Positions 38,801-46,625 of a stretch of 64,000 nt of DNA are shown one piece after another. Below the pieces are notes generated by a model. The model had not been told where the DNA came from, ran no database searches, and saw only the letters and a program-made list of their open reading frames with translations. A program made the translations under genes and the position numbers. Source of the DNA: Chrysomallon squamiferum (Eukaryota; Mollusca; Gastropoda; Neomphalida; Peltospiridae); the NCBI GenBank assembly GCA_012295275.1, contig CM022669.1:11822980-11886979 (forward strand), read 5' to 3'. How positions within the stretch are numbered: the stretch's first letter is position 1; each line of letters opens with the position of its first letter.

Positions 38801-41800
38801 CACTTTCTGAACCATAATGATATTCTTGTAACGTACAATAGTTTAGAAAAGGATTTCTCATCTTGTATTGTGACTGTGTTGTATTTATTCATGTTTTGTG
38901 TTTTCAGAAAACCGGTGCTAACATCCGAGTGTTTTCTCAGTGTTGTCCTCACTCGACAGATCGTATTGTTCTCATCCAGGCCAAGCCCAGAGTAGCAGTA
39001 GGTTGTGTTGAGGAAATCTTTGAACTTCTTCAGACAGTAAGTTGATTTTTTTGAAGAAAAAAAATAAAATAAAATAAAATAAAAATTCTGAATTAAATAA
39101 ACGAATTGTAGAGATTTAGCAACTGGGGTGCAGATAGTGTAAATCTCTTAAGTTACCAAGGCAGGCAGGTACAGAGAACATAAAATAATAATATGCTTAG
39201 CTGCCGTTTTGTTTCCTGTACAATCATTAGTGACGCTAAGCAAACAAAGCGTAGCGTTAGAAGAATGCGAAATAAATATTTAATTGATACACAACGCCAC
39301 CCAATTTACCACAGCAGGAATTTTGCAAATGGTGTTTAATAATGCATACATCTATAGAAAATGTATAAAATAGAAATCGCCATGTTCATTGAATTTCCAC
39401 CATAAAACTGATGACAGACTATTTTCTGCAAACGTGTACAGAAAAATAGAAATAACATTGAACGAACCAGTGGTTAACAACAAAGCAAAATATCGATGTG
39501 ACAGTGAGCTTTTTCACATTTCTATGTGAGGTCTTTTTTTTTTTTTTATTATTATTATTATTTTTTTTTTTATTATTATTTTTTTTTTTTTTTTTGGTAT
39601 ACTGTATATTGGAAATAGCCAATTATATATATATAAATTTAAACAACAACACACATATATAACTTAAAAATTCATTATTAAAGATAAAAAGAAAATATTG
39701 ATTGGTAATGTGAAATTCTGTGTGTATATATATATATTTTTTTATTCAGGCACCACCAAAAGGACCACAGCAGCCTTACGATCCCAACAACTTTGATGTT
39801 TACTATGCACAAGAATACGGTGGATTCACACCTGCAGAAGGTGGACGCAGGGGATCTGGAAACCCTAGGGGCTCTTCGGGTCGAGGTGGATATGGAATGC
39901 GGGGTGGAGGACGGTAAGCAGAGCTAGTTTTATCTTTCGAAAGTTTTTTTGTCGTTCTTGTTATCGTTTATTTATTTATTTATTTAATTTTTTAATCTGA
40001 TTAGTCAGTGAGATTTCAGTTTCAGATTGTTGTAATGTATTAGCTGAATCTAAATACCCATATTCTGTAATTTAAACATAAAAAGTATGATAATGATAAC
40101 GCCAGTGAAATCATGAAACATAAACAAATAACTGCTCTTATTCTCTTGTCATATAAAAATAAGAAAAATGTTCTCATTCCCAGTTTTAACAGTGAATTTT
40201 TAAGTTACTGAATACTCCAGTTTTCTGTCTACGTTTTTTTTTTTTAAAAAGATTACTTATTATTTTGTTTTTCAGACGAGATGACTTTGGGATGGGGATG
40301 GGTATGGGAGGCCGCAGTGGAATGAGAGGTGGCCGGGGAGGAATGGGTGGAATGGGGGGTCTGGGCGGTATGAGGTCTGGTGGAGGGATGGGGGGAGGCA
40401 TGGGAGGAGGAGGAATTGGCTTTGGTGGACGAAGTGGTGGTGGAGGAGGAGGAGGAGGCATGGGTATGGGAGGAATGAGGTGAGTTGGTTTATCATACTG
40501 GACGAATAATAAAATACAAATTGATGTAATTCATTAATGAATTACATTGCTAGTAATGTTACGTATAAATAATTATAGTAAAATATTAATGAGATCATGC
40601 TTAATAAGCTTGATAATTTGGTTGAAAAAATGGAGATATGTTCATTAGTAATGTGCAGATTTAATTTAATATAAATCGAGAAACAAAATATTATTTTAGG
40701 TCATTTTTAATGCTTCAGCTGTTTTCTGTTTGTTTCGAAAAATATAATTTTTTTTTTCCTTTTTCTGTTTCAATTTTGTAACATTAATATTTTTCAGAAT
40801 GAACAGTGGTGGAATGGGAAGAAACCAAGGTAAGAGATAAAATAATCTTTAAATAAAACGCACATATTTATACTTTGTTTTATTGTATGTTTTAAAATAT
40901 GGTTTTCTGTTTCTTTCTGGGTTTCTTTTTTTTTTTTTTTTTGAATTACTATAATAAAATACAGTTATTACATTTGTTCTATGATGATGTTTATTTATGT
41001 TGTTTCTCTTTCTGCAGGTATGGGAGGAGGTTTTGGACAGATGGGAGGTATGCAGGACTTTGGGGATGACATGGTGAGTGAGACACTATATCTGTCACCT
41101 GTCAAAATCAATAAAACAAGGAAGAATTAATTTATATAGATCTGAATGACCCATCAGCCTTTGTGCCTAACAACTGTCATTTGATGGGGTTTTTAAACAT
41201 AATATAAAAACAATAATAATAATAATTTAAAATCTGTCTATTTCTTAAATAAATCTTTTTGAAAGGTATTATAATTAATATAATTAATTATGCTTTGGGA
41301 AAGCATGTATGATATCAAAAAAAGATTTATAAACATTTATTTATTATACTATTTATTTATTTTCAGGGAGGAATGGACCAGGGTATGATGTTTGGAAAAG
41401 ATGATGATGATGAAATGGACTCAACTCAAGTTACCATTCCAAAAGATGTGAGAAATCCAGCCTACTTTTGAATAGTTTTCTGTCTTTGTTTTATTTACCC
41501 TTAATAACTTTTTAAAATTAAAATATATTTGTTGTAAACTGTTTGGCTTATCAGCTTTTACATTCAGTTTAAAATACAAATTAAAAGAAATTTTAAAAAT
41601 CATCAATTTAATCAAAAATATTAACACATGTATAAAAATGCAGATATGAACATAGTCATACATGCACGAGCCCACACACACAAACACATGCAGACACCCT
41701 TAGATGCTTATTAGTGCTTATTTATATCGTTTATATTTAAGTTTATATTTTCATAATAAAAGAAAATCAAGAGTTAACCCATTCTACTTCTTTACATACA

Positions 41801-42301
41801 AATACGAACATGTTGTTAGTGAATGTTTGTTCATCGTAGTGAAATGTTGTTTATTCTTCAGTTGGCCGGTGCTATCATTGGGAAAGGTGGAAGTCGAATA
41901 ACAGAAATCCGGAGACAGTCGAATGCCCAGATTGTGATAGATGAGCCACTGCCAGGCTCCAACGACCGAATCATCACAATAACAGGGACACAGCAGCAGA
42001 TACAGAACGCTCAGTATTTGCTACAGATGAGGTGAGGGATTACTCCATTCTGTCGTTTGCCTTGTTTGCTTAGATAGTTGTTACGTAAAGGGCACTTACT
42101 TTTATCATTTATTGTAATGGTAAATGATTTAGTAAGGCAAAAGGTAACGCAGATTTTTTTTTTTTTTGGATTTTATATTTTTAAAATTGTTAGTGGTAGC
42201 TTAAAAAGTATTATTCTATAAACAAATATCAGTTTTTTATTTTTTTATTATTATTATTTTTTTTTAAATTAATTTTTAGTTTTTATATATAATTTATAAT
42301 T

Positions 42302-42344
<43 letters not shown>

Positions 42345-44637
42345 ATGTTTGGCACGCCTGAGCACTGAGTGATGGGTATTAACAGTAAAGAATGAAACAT
42401 GCATGTTTTGGGGATATATTTTTTCCTTGATCCTTCATCTAACAACAATATAATCCATATAATCGTTCCTTTCTTTCTACCTAACATTATATATAACATG
42501 AACTTGATAACATAAAACAAATGCAAGATTGCTGCTTGAACTTAAAGGAGGCAAACTTTCTGCTTTCTGCTCAGCTAGATATATATTAAAAATAGATAAA
42601 TTAGATAATTATCTATGCTGGTATAAATAAAAATTTTAAAAATAAAAAAATGGAAATATATTTTTATATATATAATATGATAAAAAGGAAAAGGAATATT
42701 AAAAAGATGCTAAATTTCAAAACAATTCTCTGCTAATCTTCATCATATTTTTATTATATTTTGGTTTCATTACTTTTTTTGTTTGTTTGTTTGTTAGTTA
42801 GCTAAATAAAAAAAAGTTAAATGATGGCTTACAGTATGCAGTTAAAATGTGGATCAACTAATTGTAAAAACTGATCAGATAAACAGAAATTATCTATTGT
42901 GTTTGCAGCATTGGTTTCTTGGTTTAAGTGGATGGTGTATTTTACTAGTATAGGCCAGAAAGTTTTGTTTGACTGAAGTTGCTAGGTGTGAATTGTAAAG
43001 CTGGTATAGGTGAAGTTTGCTTGTCGAATAGTGTAGCTGCATTCAGATAGAAAGTTTTGGGCTAAAGCATGCATAGGTTACTTTCAGATTAATTGTGTTT
43101 GACCTTAATACAGTTTGAGTTGGAGATACACATACAAAAATATACAACACCTAAATATGCCATATAAATACCATACCAACAAAAAACAAACTCACTCATA
43201 CAAATACACACACACACACACATGCACACACATGCAAACATACACATAAACACATACATACATGCACACAAACACACCCAAGCAGACATTGATATCCACA
43301 TGCACACACTAACATACGGAGCATGTAGAAGGTAATGGTTACATCTTTGCATTATTTCCACCATATATACTCCTCTAACCCGCTGACTATTATTAGCTAA
43401 CTGGTGATGGATTGCTTACATTTATTAACCTTTCAGCTCCGGTCTGGAAGACTAGTGATTTTGTTGTTTTTGTGTTTGTTTAACAATGAATCACATTCTT
43501 CCATGACAGGGGCTGAGTCTAACAGCTTTCAGCACTTCTCTCCTCGCTAACATTTAACTTGGACTGGTCTCGTTGCTTCTCCTATAATGCTAGCTCAACT
43601 TTTGCCTGTTTTAATAGCAGTTTCTTGTAGGTTCTTTCTAATAGCAATTTTTTTTTTATGCTGAGGTGTCACTAAATATTCGTACTTTGAGTCAGTACTT
43701 CATTTACTAGAAATCTTGGTCATGGTATCTTGCTTTCTCTCTCAGCATTTTGATTGTAAGAATGAAAATGTGATCATAGCCTGGTGAATTAATAATTAAC
43801 ATTGAATAGTGATATGTTTGATATAACCAAAGATAGCATAATATAACTGAAGTTTTAAATATAATCTTTTTTATTTTTTTTTTACATTTATAATTCTTCA
43901 GTGGAGAATTGACCTTTTATTATTTATTTATTTTATAAATATATACTGAGTTTATTAAAAAAACATATATATATATCTTTTAAGGTTTTCGTTATATTTG
44001 GTTAGGGTTTGGTTGCAGTTGAGTAATTTTCAAGTGTGAACCATCATGGATCAATTCTATTGTGATTAGTTTGTGGTGTAGTTACTGTTCTCAGTTTTAT
44101 CTTCTATACTGGAAAAGTATGAGGAATTCATTTGTTTGTTTATACTTTGATGTCAGCTCGAATTGCAAAGCACTCTAGAAGAAAAATTTCAACAACTTTT
44201 CATTTTATTTGTCAACTGAACTGGTGCACAAATTTTAAAAGAAATTGGGGGATAGTCATTCTTTAAAAAAAAAAAAAAAAAGTCACATTCTGTTTAAATC
44301 TGAAATGAGTGAAAACATAGAGTTAAGATATTGTGATTATATTAAAGCATGTCCTTCAATTTCAGAGTAGTTTAGAACTTAATAAATGAAAACATTTTGA
44401 TTTGCAGTTTTCCACGAAATAATTACAAACCAGAAAAAGAATAAAACTATATATTTAGATATAAGAATAAATTTATTATTCCATTAAATTCTTCAATTAT
44501 GGTTTAAGAAACCTAAAAACAAAACTAATTAGGTGTTGTCATATTTTTTTAATTTTTGTGGGCTGGTTCATTTTAAATGTTTTTGTGTTATTTTTCTCTG
44601 TTTGTCATTGTTATGTTTATTCTGTTATTGCCATTAT

Positions 44638-44669
<32 letters not shown>

Positions 44670-44670
44670 C

Positions 44671-44712
<42 letters not shown>

Positions 44713-45513
44713 GTGATTATTATTTGAAATATCACTGAAAATGTAAAATATCCGCTCAATGTTACGCCGTACATGTTTGTTATTTTTCATGTGACCAGAC
44801 TGAAGGGACTCGCCAAATATTGATTGATGATGGTGAGTATAGACAGTGGTAATGTTGTTACACACCTAACATCTTCATTCGGTCACTGTACTATTCTGTA
44901 TATATCCAACCTAGTGCAGACACTTCTGTGCTATCCACAAACTCAGAACTGCATTCTACATAAAACACAAGTCATAAAAATAAAATAAAATTAAAATTAA
45001 GAAAATGAAAACTAGCACATACAGTAACAAATGTTATACACCGTTCGTAAAATTTTGACTATAATTTCTGTTCTAAATTTTAACTAAACGTTGATTAGTA
45101 TTTTTTATTACTTTTTTTTAATTATTATTTATATAAATATTTTTTAATTTATTTATTATTTTTATTATTCAGTTTAAGTGAATAACCATTTAGAGAATCT
45201 AATCTTTTTGATGGTAGGATGGGGAAAGAGGGATACAGTCATTTAAAATCTTCCTCAGTTATTTATTGTTTTTTGTTTAAATGAACCAGCCTACAAAAAT
45301 TATTAGTTTACAAGTATATTTTCTGTTTCAGAATAAAAATTGATTATATTTCACCAGACTTAAATATAAATAATTTGATCAGTTTTGAATACATCTACGA
45401 AAACATTTAATCTTTAGAGTGGGAATTTTTTGGGAGGGGGGAGTCAGCAGACAGAAATAGTAGAAATACATAATTATTATTTATTTTATCTTTTTATTAT
45501 TTATTTATTTATT

Positions 45514-45563
<50 letters not shown>

Positions 45564-45718
45564 TTTACTTCATTTATTTTATTTATTTCTTCGCTCCTTT
45601 TTTATTTATTTATTTCATTTATCATTGCATTAAAACTGTTCTTATTTTATTTTATTTTATTTATTTATTTTTTTTTTTTTTTTTTATTCACAGCATCAAG
45701 AGCTTTGGCAAGTACTAG
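20016..45718 (+). CDS. HNRNPK: hnRNP K-like RNA-binding protein (14 coding exons)
   Basis: hnRNP K binds C-rich single-stranded RNA and DNA and acts in transcription, splicing, mRNA stability and translation, shuttling between nucleus and cytoplasm. Joining 14 exons gives 1278 coding bases, 425 residues plus stop, with every phase compatible. Order: acidic N-terminus with a bipartite nuclear signal (KR at 11-12, KRQR at 25-28); KH1 about 34-101 (GxxG loop GKGG); KH2 about 109-180 (GRAG); the hnRNP K signature [17 protein letters not shown]; an RGG-containing and then Gly/Met-rich linker to about 345; KH3 about 355-418 (GKGG, then [19 protein letters not shown]); C-terminus SIKSFGKY. Vertebrate hnRNP K is about 463 residues and has a proline-rich SH3-binding region in the linker, absent here. 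The intron after KH3 contains miR-7. The exon layout is listed separately. hnRNP K rather than PCBP is supported by the N-terminal signal, the KH2 segment [15 protein letters not shown] and the YDPN motif. Confidence 0.97.
20311..20346. repeat. Poly-T tract
   Basis: A run of 36 T within the hnRNP K intron. Confidence 0.9.
21150..21480. other. High-complexity intronic island
   Basis: About 330 bases of balanced composition free of homopolymer runs, containing several CpG dinucleotides (for example TTCACGTGTCGAAAACGAAG and TTTCGCGATCACC). It contains a CACGTG E-box. There is no convincing open frame. It could be a regulatory element or an old repeat copy. Confidence 0.35.
23500..23920. other. 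High-complexity intronic island with E-boxes
   Basis: GC-richer sequence with repeated CAGGTG/CAGGTA E-box cores, an inverted CCAAT box (GATTGGCTG) and TTTCCAGGCAACA, which resembles an RFX half-site pair. Minus-strand and plus-strand open frames overlap it but resemble no known protein. The motif density suggests an enhancer rather than an exon. Confidence 0.4.
25330..25720. other. High-complexity intronic island
   Basis: About 390 bases of non-repetitive sequence open on both strands over part of its length. It includes GTTCACCTGATGAAACAATC, CACAGGTGG and homeodomain-type TAATTAATAAG and CTAATTAGC cores. ACGGCCATAATGAACTTGTG pairs in opposite sense with ATGGCCGTGTG near its start. It is a candidate conserved noncoding element. 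Confidence 0.4.
25802..25880. repeat. Paired poly-T tracts
   Basis: Two T runs (27 and about 37 bases) separated by 15 AT bases. The stretch is prone to slippage and assembly error. Confidence 0.9.
26394..26423. repeat. Poly-A tract
   Basis: A run of about 30 A in the intron with no adjacent recognisable retroelement. Confidence 0.9.
26520..26765. other. High-complexity intronic island
   Basis: Non-repetitive sequence including GACCCACGTGCCTCAACC (an ACGTG-type E-box), a repeated CAGATTA core and CAGGTT motifs. There is no open frame of note. Its composition contrasts with the flanking A/T runs. Confidence 0.35.
27754..28027. repeat. 134-base tandem duplication
   Basis: Two almost identical head-to-tail copies with a period of about 134 bases. 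Each begins AAAAAATGTCTTTCTT, runs through an ATT tract and AAGTGTTAATGTTTTAGATA, and ends GTTTTACTCCCCAAAAAATG. The copies differ mainly in T/ATT count, so the duplication is recent. Confidence 0.97.
28400..28970. other. High-complexity intronic island rich in homeodomain and E-box cores
   Basis: About 570 bases free of simple repeats, with several CAGGTG/CAGGTA cores, multiple TAAT/ATTA cores (for example GTTAATTGG, AGTTAATCAATTAG) and TTTCCATGGAAATAAG, a near-palindrome. It is the largest such island in the intron. I see no coding potential. It is a candidate enhancer. Confidence 0.45.
31420..31710. other. High-complexity intronic island
   Basis: About 290 bases of balanced sequence, including TTTCTGGCGCCAGTGAG, GAAATCGATGCCAGTC and CACCTGGTCAGACAGG. 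It has no open frame of note and lies about 0.7 kb before the first KH1 exon. Candidate regulatory element. Confidence 0.35.
32433..32539 (+). CDS. HNRNPK: hnRNP K exon 3: nuclear signal and start of KH1
   Basis: Acceptor TTTTATAG, donor AAG/GTACAT. It encodes residues 8-43: [16 protein letters not shown], then [20 protein letters not shown]. It carries the bipartite nuclear signal and the first strand of KH1, and ends in phase 0 immediately before the KH1 GxxG helix. Confidence 0.96.
32755..32793. repeat. (ATT)n microsatellite
   Basis: About 13 uninterrupted ATT units in hnRNP K intron 3. Confidence 0.92.
33540..34450. other. Unrecognised high-complexity intronic segment
   Basis: Composition is more balanced than in the neighbouring intron. 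On the minus strand, short open pieces follow one another in different frames (for example around 34430-34350, 34310-34245 and 33920-33770), separated by stops. This could be a decayed mobile element or pseudogene, or simply a noncoding regulatory island. I recognise no family in any fragment. Confidence 0.3.
34787..34843 (+). CDS. HNRNPK: hnRNP K exon 4: KH1 GxxG segment
   Basis: A 57-base exon encoding [19 protein letters not shown] (residues 44-62), the RNA-binding helix-loop-helix of KH1 with GKGG. Phase 0 at both ends; acceptor TTTTATTAG, donor GTAAGT. Confidence 0.97.
35656..35699 (+). CDS. HNRNPK: hnRNP K exon 5: KH1 strand 2
   Basis: A 44-base exon encoding [14 protein letters not shown] plus two bases of an Arg codon (residues 63-77). 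Acceptor CCCATGATGCAG, donor GTATGC. It is followed by two very long T runs. Confidence 0.96.
35776..35861. repeat. Two long poly-T tracts
   Basis: T runs of about 27 and 46 bases separated by about 13 bases, just after the exon 5 donor. Confidence 0.92.
35862..37548 (+). other. hnRNP K intron 5 remainder
   Basis: AT-rich intron with short A and T runs; no other feature seen. An open frame near 37070-37285 has no recognisable homology. Confidence 0.8.
37549..37621 (+). CDS. HNRNPK: hnRNP K exon 6: end of KH1
   Basis: A 73-base exon that completes the split Arg codon and encodes [18 protein letters not shown] then IPMLED (residues 77-101), the last strand and helix of KH1. Acceptor AAATTTCAG, donor GTGAGT. 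Confidence 0.96.
38353..38466 (+). CDS. HNRNPK: hnRNP K exon 7: first half of KH2
   Basis: A 114-base exon, phase 0 at both ends, residues 102-139. It encodes [20 protein letters not shown] then [18 protein letters not shown]. The GxxG loop is GRAG. Acceptor TTTAACAG, donor GTAAGC. Confidence 0.97.
38908..39036 (+). CDS. HNRNPK: hnRNP K exon 8: second half of KH2
   Basis: A 129-base exon, residues 140-182: [20 protein letters not shown], then [20 protein letters not shown] and LQT. The CCPHSTDR segment is diagnostic of hnRNP K. Acceptor TGTTTTCAG, donor GTAAGT. Confidence 0.97.
39037..39749 (+). other. hnRNP K intron 8
   Basis: AT-rich intron with T and ATT runs at about 39534-39596 and short TA tracts. 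Nothing else supportable. Confidence 0.85.
39750..39913 (+). CDS. HNRNPK: hnRNP K exon 9: YDPN motif and RGG linker
   Basis: A 164-base exon, residues 183-237. It begins [14 protein letters not shown] and contains the hnRNP K motif [12 protein letters not shown], then Gly/Arg-rich sequence with [15 protein letters not shown] and MRGGG, which are likely arginine-methylation and RNA-contact sites. Donor splits an Arg codon (CG/GTAAGC). Confidence 0.95.
40276..40479 (+). CDS. HNRNPK: hnRNP K exon 10: Gly/Met-rich linker
   Basis: A 204-base exon encoding about 68 residues, mostly Gly and Met with scattered Arg ([19 protein letters not shown] and repeated GGMGG units). It is a low-complexity, presumably disordered region that replaces the proline-rich linker of vertebrate hnRNP K. 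Acceptor TTTTTCAG, donor AG/GTGAGT. Confidence 0.93.
40798..40829 (+). CDS. HNRNPK: hnRNP K exon 11 (32 bases)
   Basis: A microexon encoding [11 protein letters not shown] with split codons at both ends. Acceptor ATTTTTCAG, donor GTAAGA. It continues the Gly/Met-rich linker. Confidence 0.9.
41018..41073 (+). CDS. HNRNPK: hnRNP K exon 12 (56 bases)
   Basis: Encodes [19 protein letters not shown], the end of the Gly/Met-rich linker. Acceptor TTTCTGCAG, donor GTGAGT, ending in phase 0. Confidence 0.92.
41367..41447 (+). CDS. HNRNPK: hnRNP K exon 13: acidic stretch and start of KH3
   Basis: An 81-base exon, phase 0 at both ends: [18 protein letters not shown] then STQVTIPKD (residues 335-361). 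TQVTIPKD is the conserved first strand of KH3. Acceptor TATTTTCAG, donor GTGAGA. Confidence 0.95.
41862..42031 (+). CDS. HNRNPK: hnRNP K exon 14: body of KH3
   Basis: A 170-base exon encoding [20 protein letters not shown], then [20 protein letters not shown] and [16 protein letters not shown] plus two bases (AG) of the next codon. It has the KH3 GKGG loop and the [19 protein letters not shown] signature. Acceptor TTATTCTTCAG, donor AG/GTGAGG. The split codon is finished by either 44799 (Arg) or 45694 (Ser). Confidence 0.97.
43431..43519 (+). ncRNA. mir-7: pre-miR-7 hairpin
   Basis: The mature 5p strand lies at 43445-43467 and begins TGGAAGACTAGTGATTTTG, identical to the deeply conserved bilaterian miR-7. 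The 3p arm, about 43484-43505, includes GAATCACATTCTTCCATG and pairs with it around a TTTTTGTGTTTG-type loop. Below the mature duplex the flanks pair further: TTCAGCTCCGGTC (43432-43444) with GACAGGGGCTGAG (43505-43517), using G-U pairs, as expected of a Drosha substrate. It sits in the sense orientation in the hnRNP K intron after KH3, the host gene also used in vertebrates and in Drosophila (bancal). It is presumably cotranscribed with hnRNP K. miR-7 regulates neural and neurosecretory genes. Confidence 0.97.
44636..44709. repeat. (ATT)n microsatellite
   Basis: Two ATT blocks separated by a short ACTACTTTTTT interruption, shortly before the 34-nt cassette exon. Confidence 0.92.
44799..44832 (+). 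CDS. HNRNPK: Candidate 34-nt alternative C-terminal exon of hnRNP K
   Basis: Acceptor TTATTTTTCATGTGACCAG, donor GTGAGT. Joined to the AG left by the KH3 exon, it reads AGA CTG AAG GGA CTC GCC AAA TAT TGA, i.e. RLKGLAKY then stop (44821-44823). The constitutive terminal exon reads SIKSFGKY then stop. The two C-termini have the same length and share K, K and Y with conservative changes between. Its stop codon is only 9 bases from the downstream junction, so inclusion should not trigger nonsense-mediated decay. It could be a genuine alternative exon or, less likely, a chance splice pair. Confidence 0.55.
45516..45560. repeat. Poly-T tract
   Basis: A run of about 45 T inside ATTT-rich DNA just upstream of the terminal exon. 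Confidence 0.92.
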
Positions 45719-45893
45719 CAGAAATTCACTGTTGTCTCATATTTACCTTTATTCTTTGGTGAACTCCAATACATGGCTCTCAATCCAGTGACCACCATGT
45801 TGACTTGTACAGACTTTCTACCACTGTGTGCAGATTTCAGCATGGCATCATTGTTATTCTGAACATATCCATGTTTTAGACCCATAGATATTC

Positions 45894-45924
<31 letters not shown>

Positions 45925-46625
45925 TTATATATATATGAATGAATATATATATATAGAATGTAGCATTACCCATTCTCTTAATATATAATGAAATGATAGG
46001 GTTTTTCTTTTTTTAATTTGTTATACAAAAATGCTTTGTTGATTGAGGAAAATTTTCCAAGCTACAAAATGATGTAAATTTTCCTGTGTCAGAGACATTG
46101 TTAAACATCTCATTGTTTCATTTGGAGAAAAAAAAATTAAAAATTGGTTATTGAAGATTTCTTTTAAAAACAAAATTTAAACAAAAATTCTGTTTGATTA
46201 CCAGTTTTAAAACAAACTTTTAAATTTGTTTTGCTGTATATTTTATGAAGATGTTGGTAATAAAATTGCTCATTTAATCATGGTATAATTTGTGTTTAAC
46301 AATCAATGGCAGCACTTTCTGTCGTCAGTTATATATGTTTTCTTCTCTGATTCTTTTTTCACTTTCTTTTTTCTTTTTTTTTAAATTCTTAACCAAAAAT
46401 GAAAAATTAAAAAAAATGTAATGTCCGTTTAACTGTTAATAATTTAAAATGTTTTTCTCATAGATCATATTTTATTTCATGTTTTTACAGTAAATCTGTG
46501 TTTGTACAATAAATAGTTCATGTATCTTTTTTCATTCTCTTTTTTTAGTTTGTAAAAAATCTTCAGAAATTTGGTTGGAATACATTTTGATGTAAACCAT
46601 TCAGCCATATCCTCTGATAAATAAA
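45694..46625 (+). CDS. HNRNPK: hnRNP K terminal exon: C-terminus and 3'UTR
   Basis: A very long pyrimidine tract and TTATTCACAG acceptor precede C ATC AAG AGC..., giving SIKSFGKY and a stop at 45716-45718. This corresponds to the SVKQY...-type C-terminus of other hnRNP K proteins. The rest is 3'UTR, with A runs at about 45898-45924. Candidate AATAAA signals lie at 46259-46264, 46508-46513 and 46620-46625, so the exon end is approximate. Confidence 0.88.
46259..46625 (+). terminator. Candidate hnRNP K polyadenylation signals
   Basis: Three AATAAA hexamers on the plus strand: 46259-46264, 46508-46513 (followed by a T-rich stretch) and 46620-46625. Any or all could be used. Confidence 0.45.

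Larger units (their letters stand above)
42032..44798 (+). other. hnRNP K intron containing miR-7
   Basis: The intron follows the KH3 exon. It holds a 37-base T run at 42304-42340, an irregular CA-rich stretch at about 43203-43315, pre-miR-7 at 43431-43519, and an ATT tract at 44636-44709. Confidence 0.9.

Noticed and set aside
40186-40496. Proline-rich minus-strand open frames
   Set aside because: They are the antisense shadow of the Gly/Met-rich hnRNP K exon, whose splice sites and phase are established on the plus strand.
43089-43364. Cys/Val/Met-rich minus-strand frame next to miR-7
   Set aside because: Derived from irregular CA-rich sequence; no protein similarity.
43520-43800. A second microRNA clustered with miR-7
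   Set aside because: No further hairpin with a recognisable mature sequence was seen by eye; a folding scan would be needed to exclude it.
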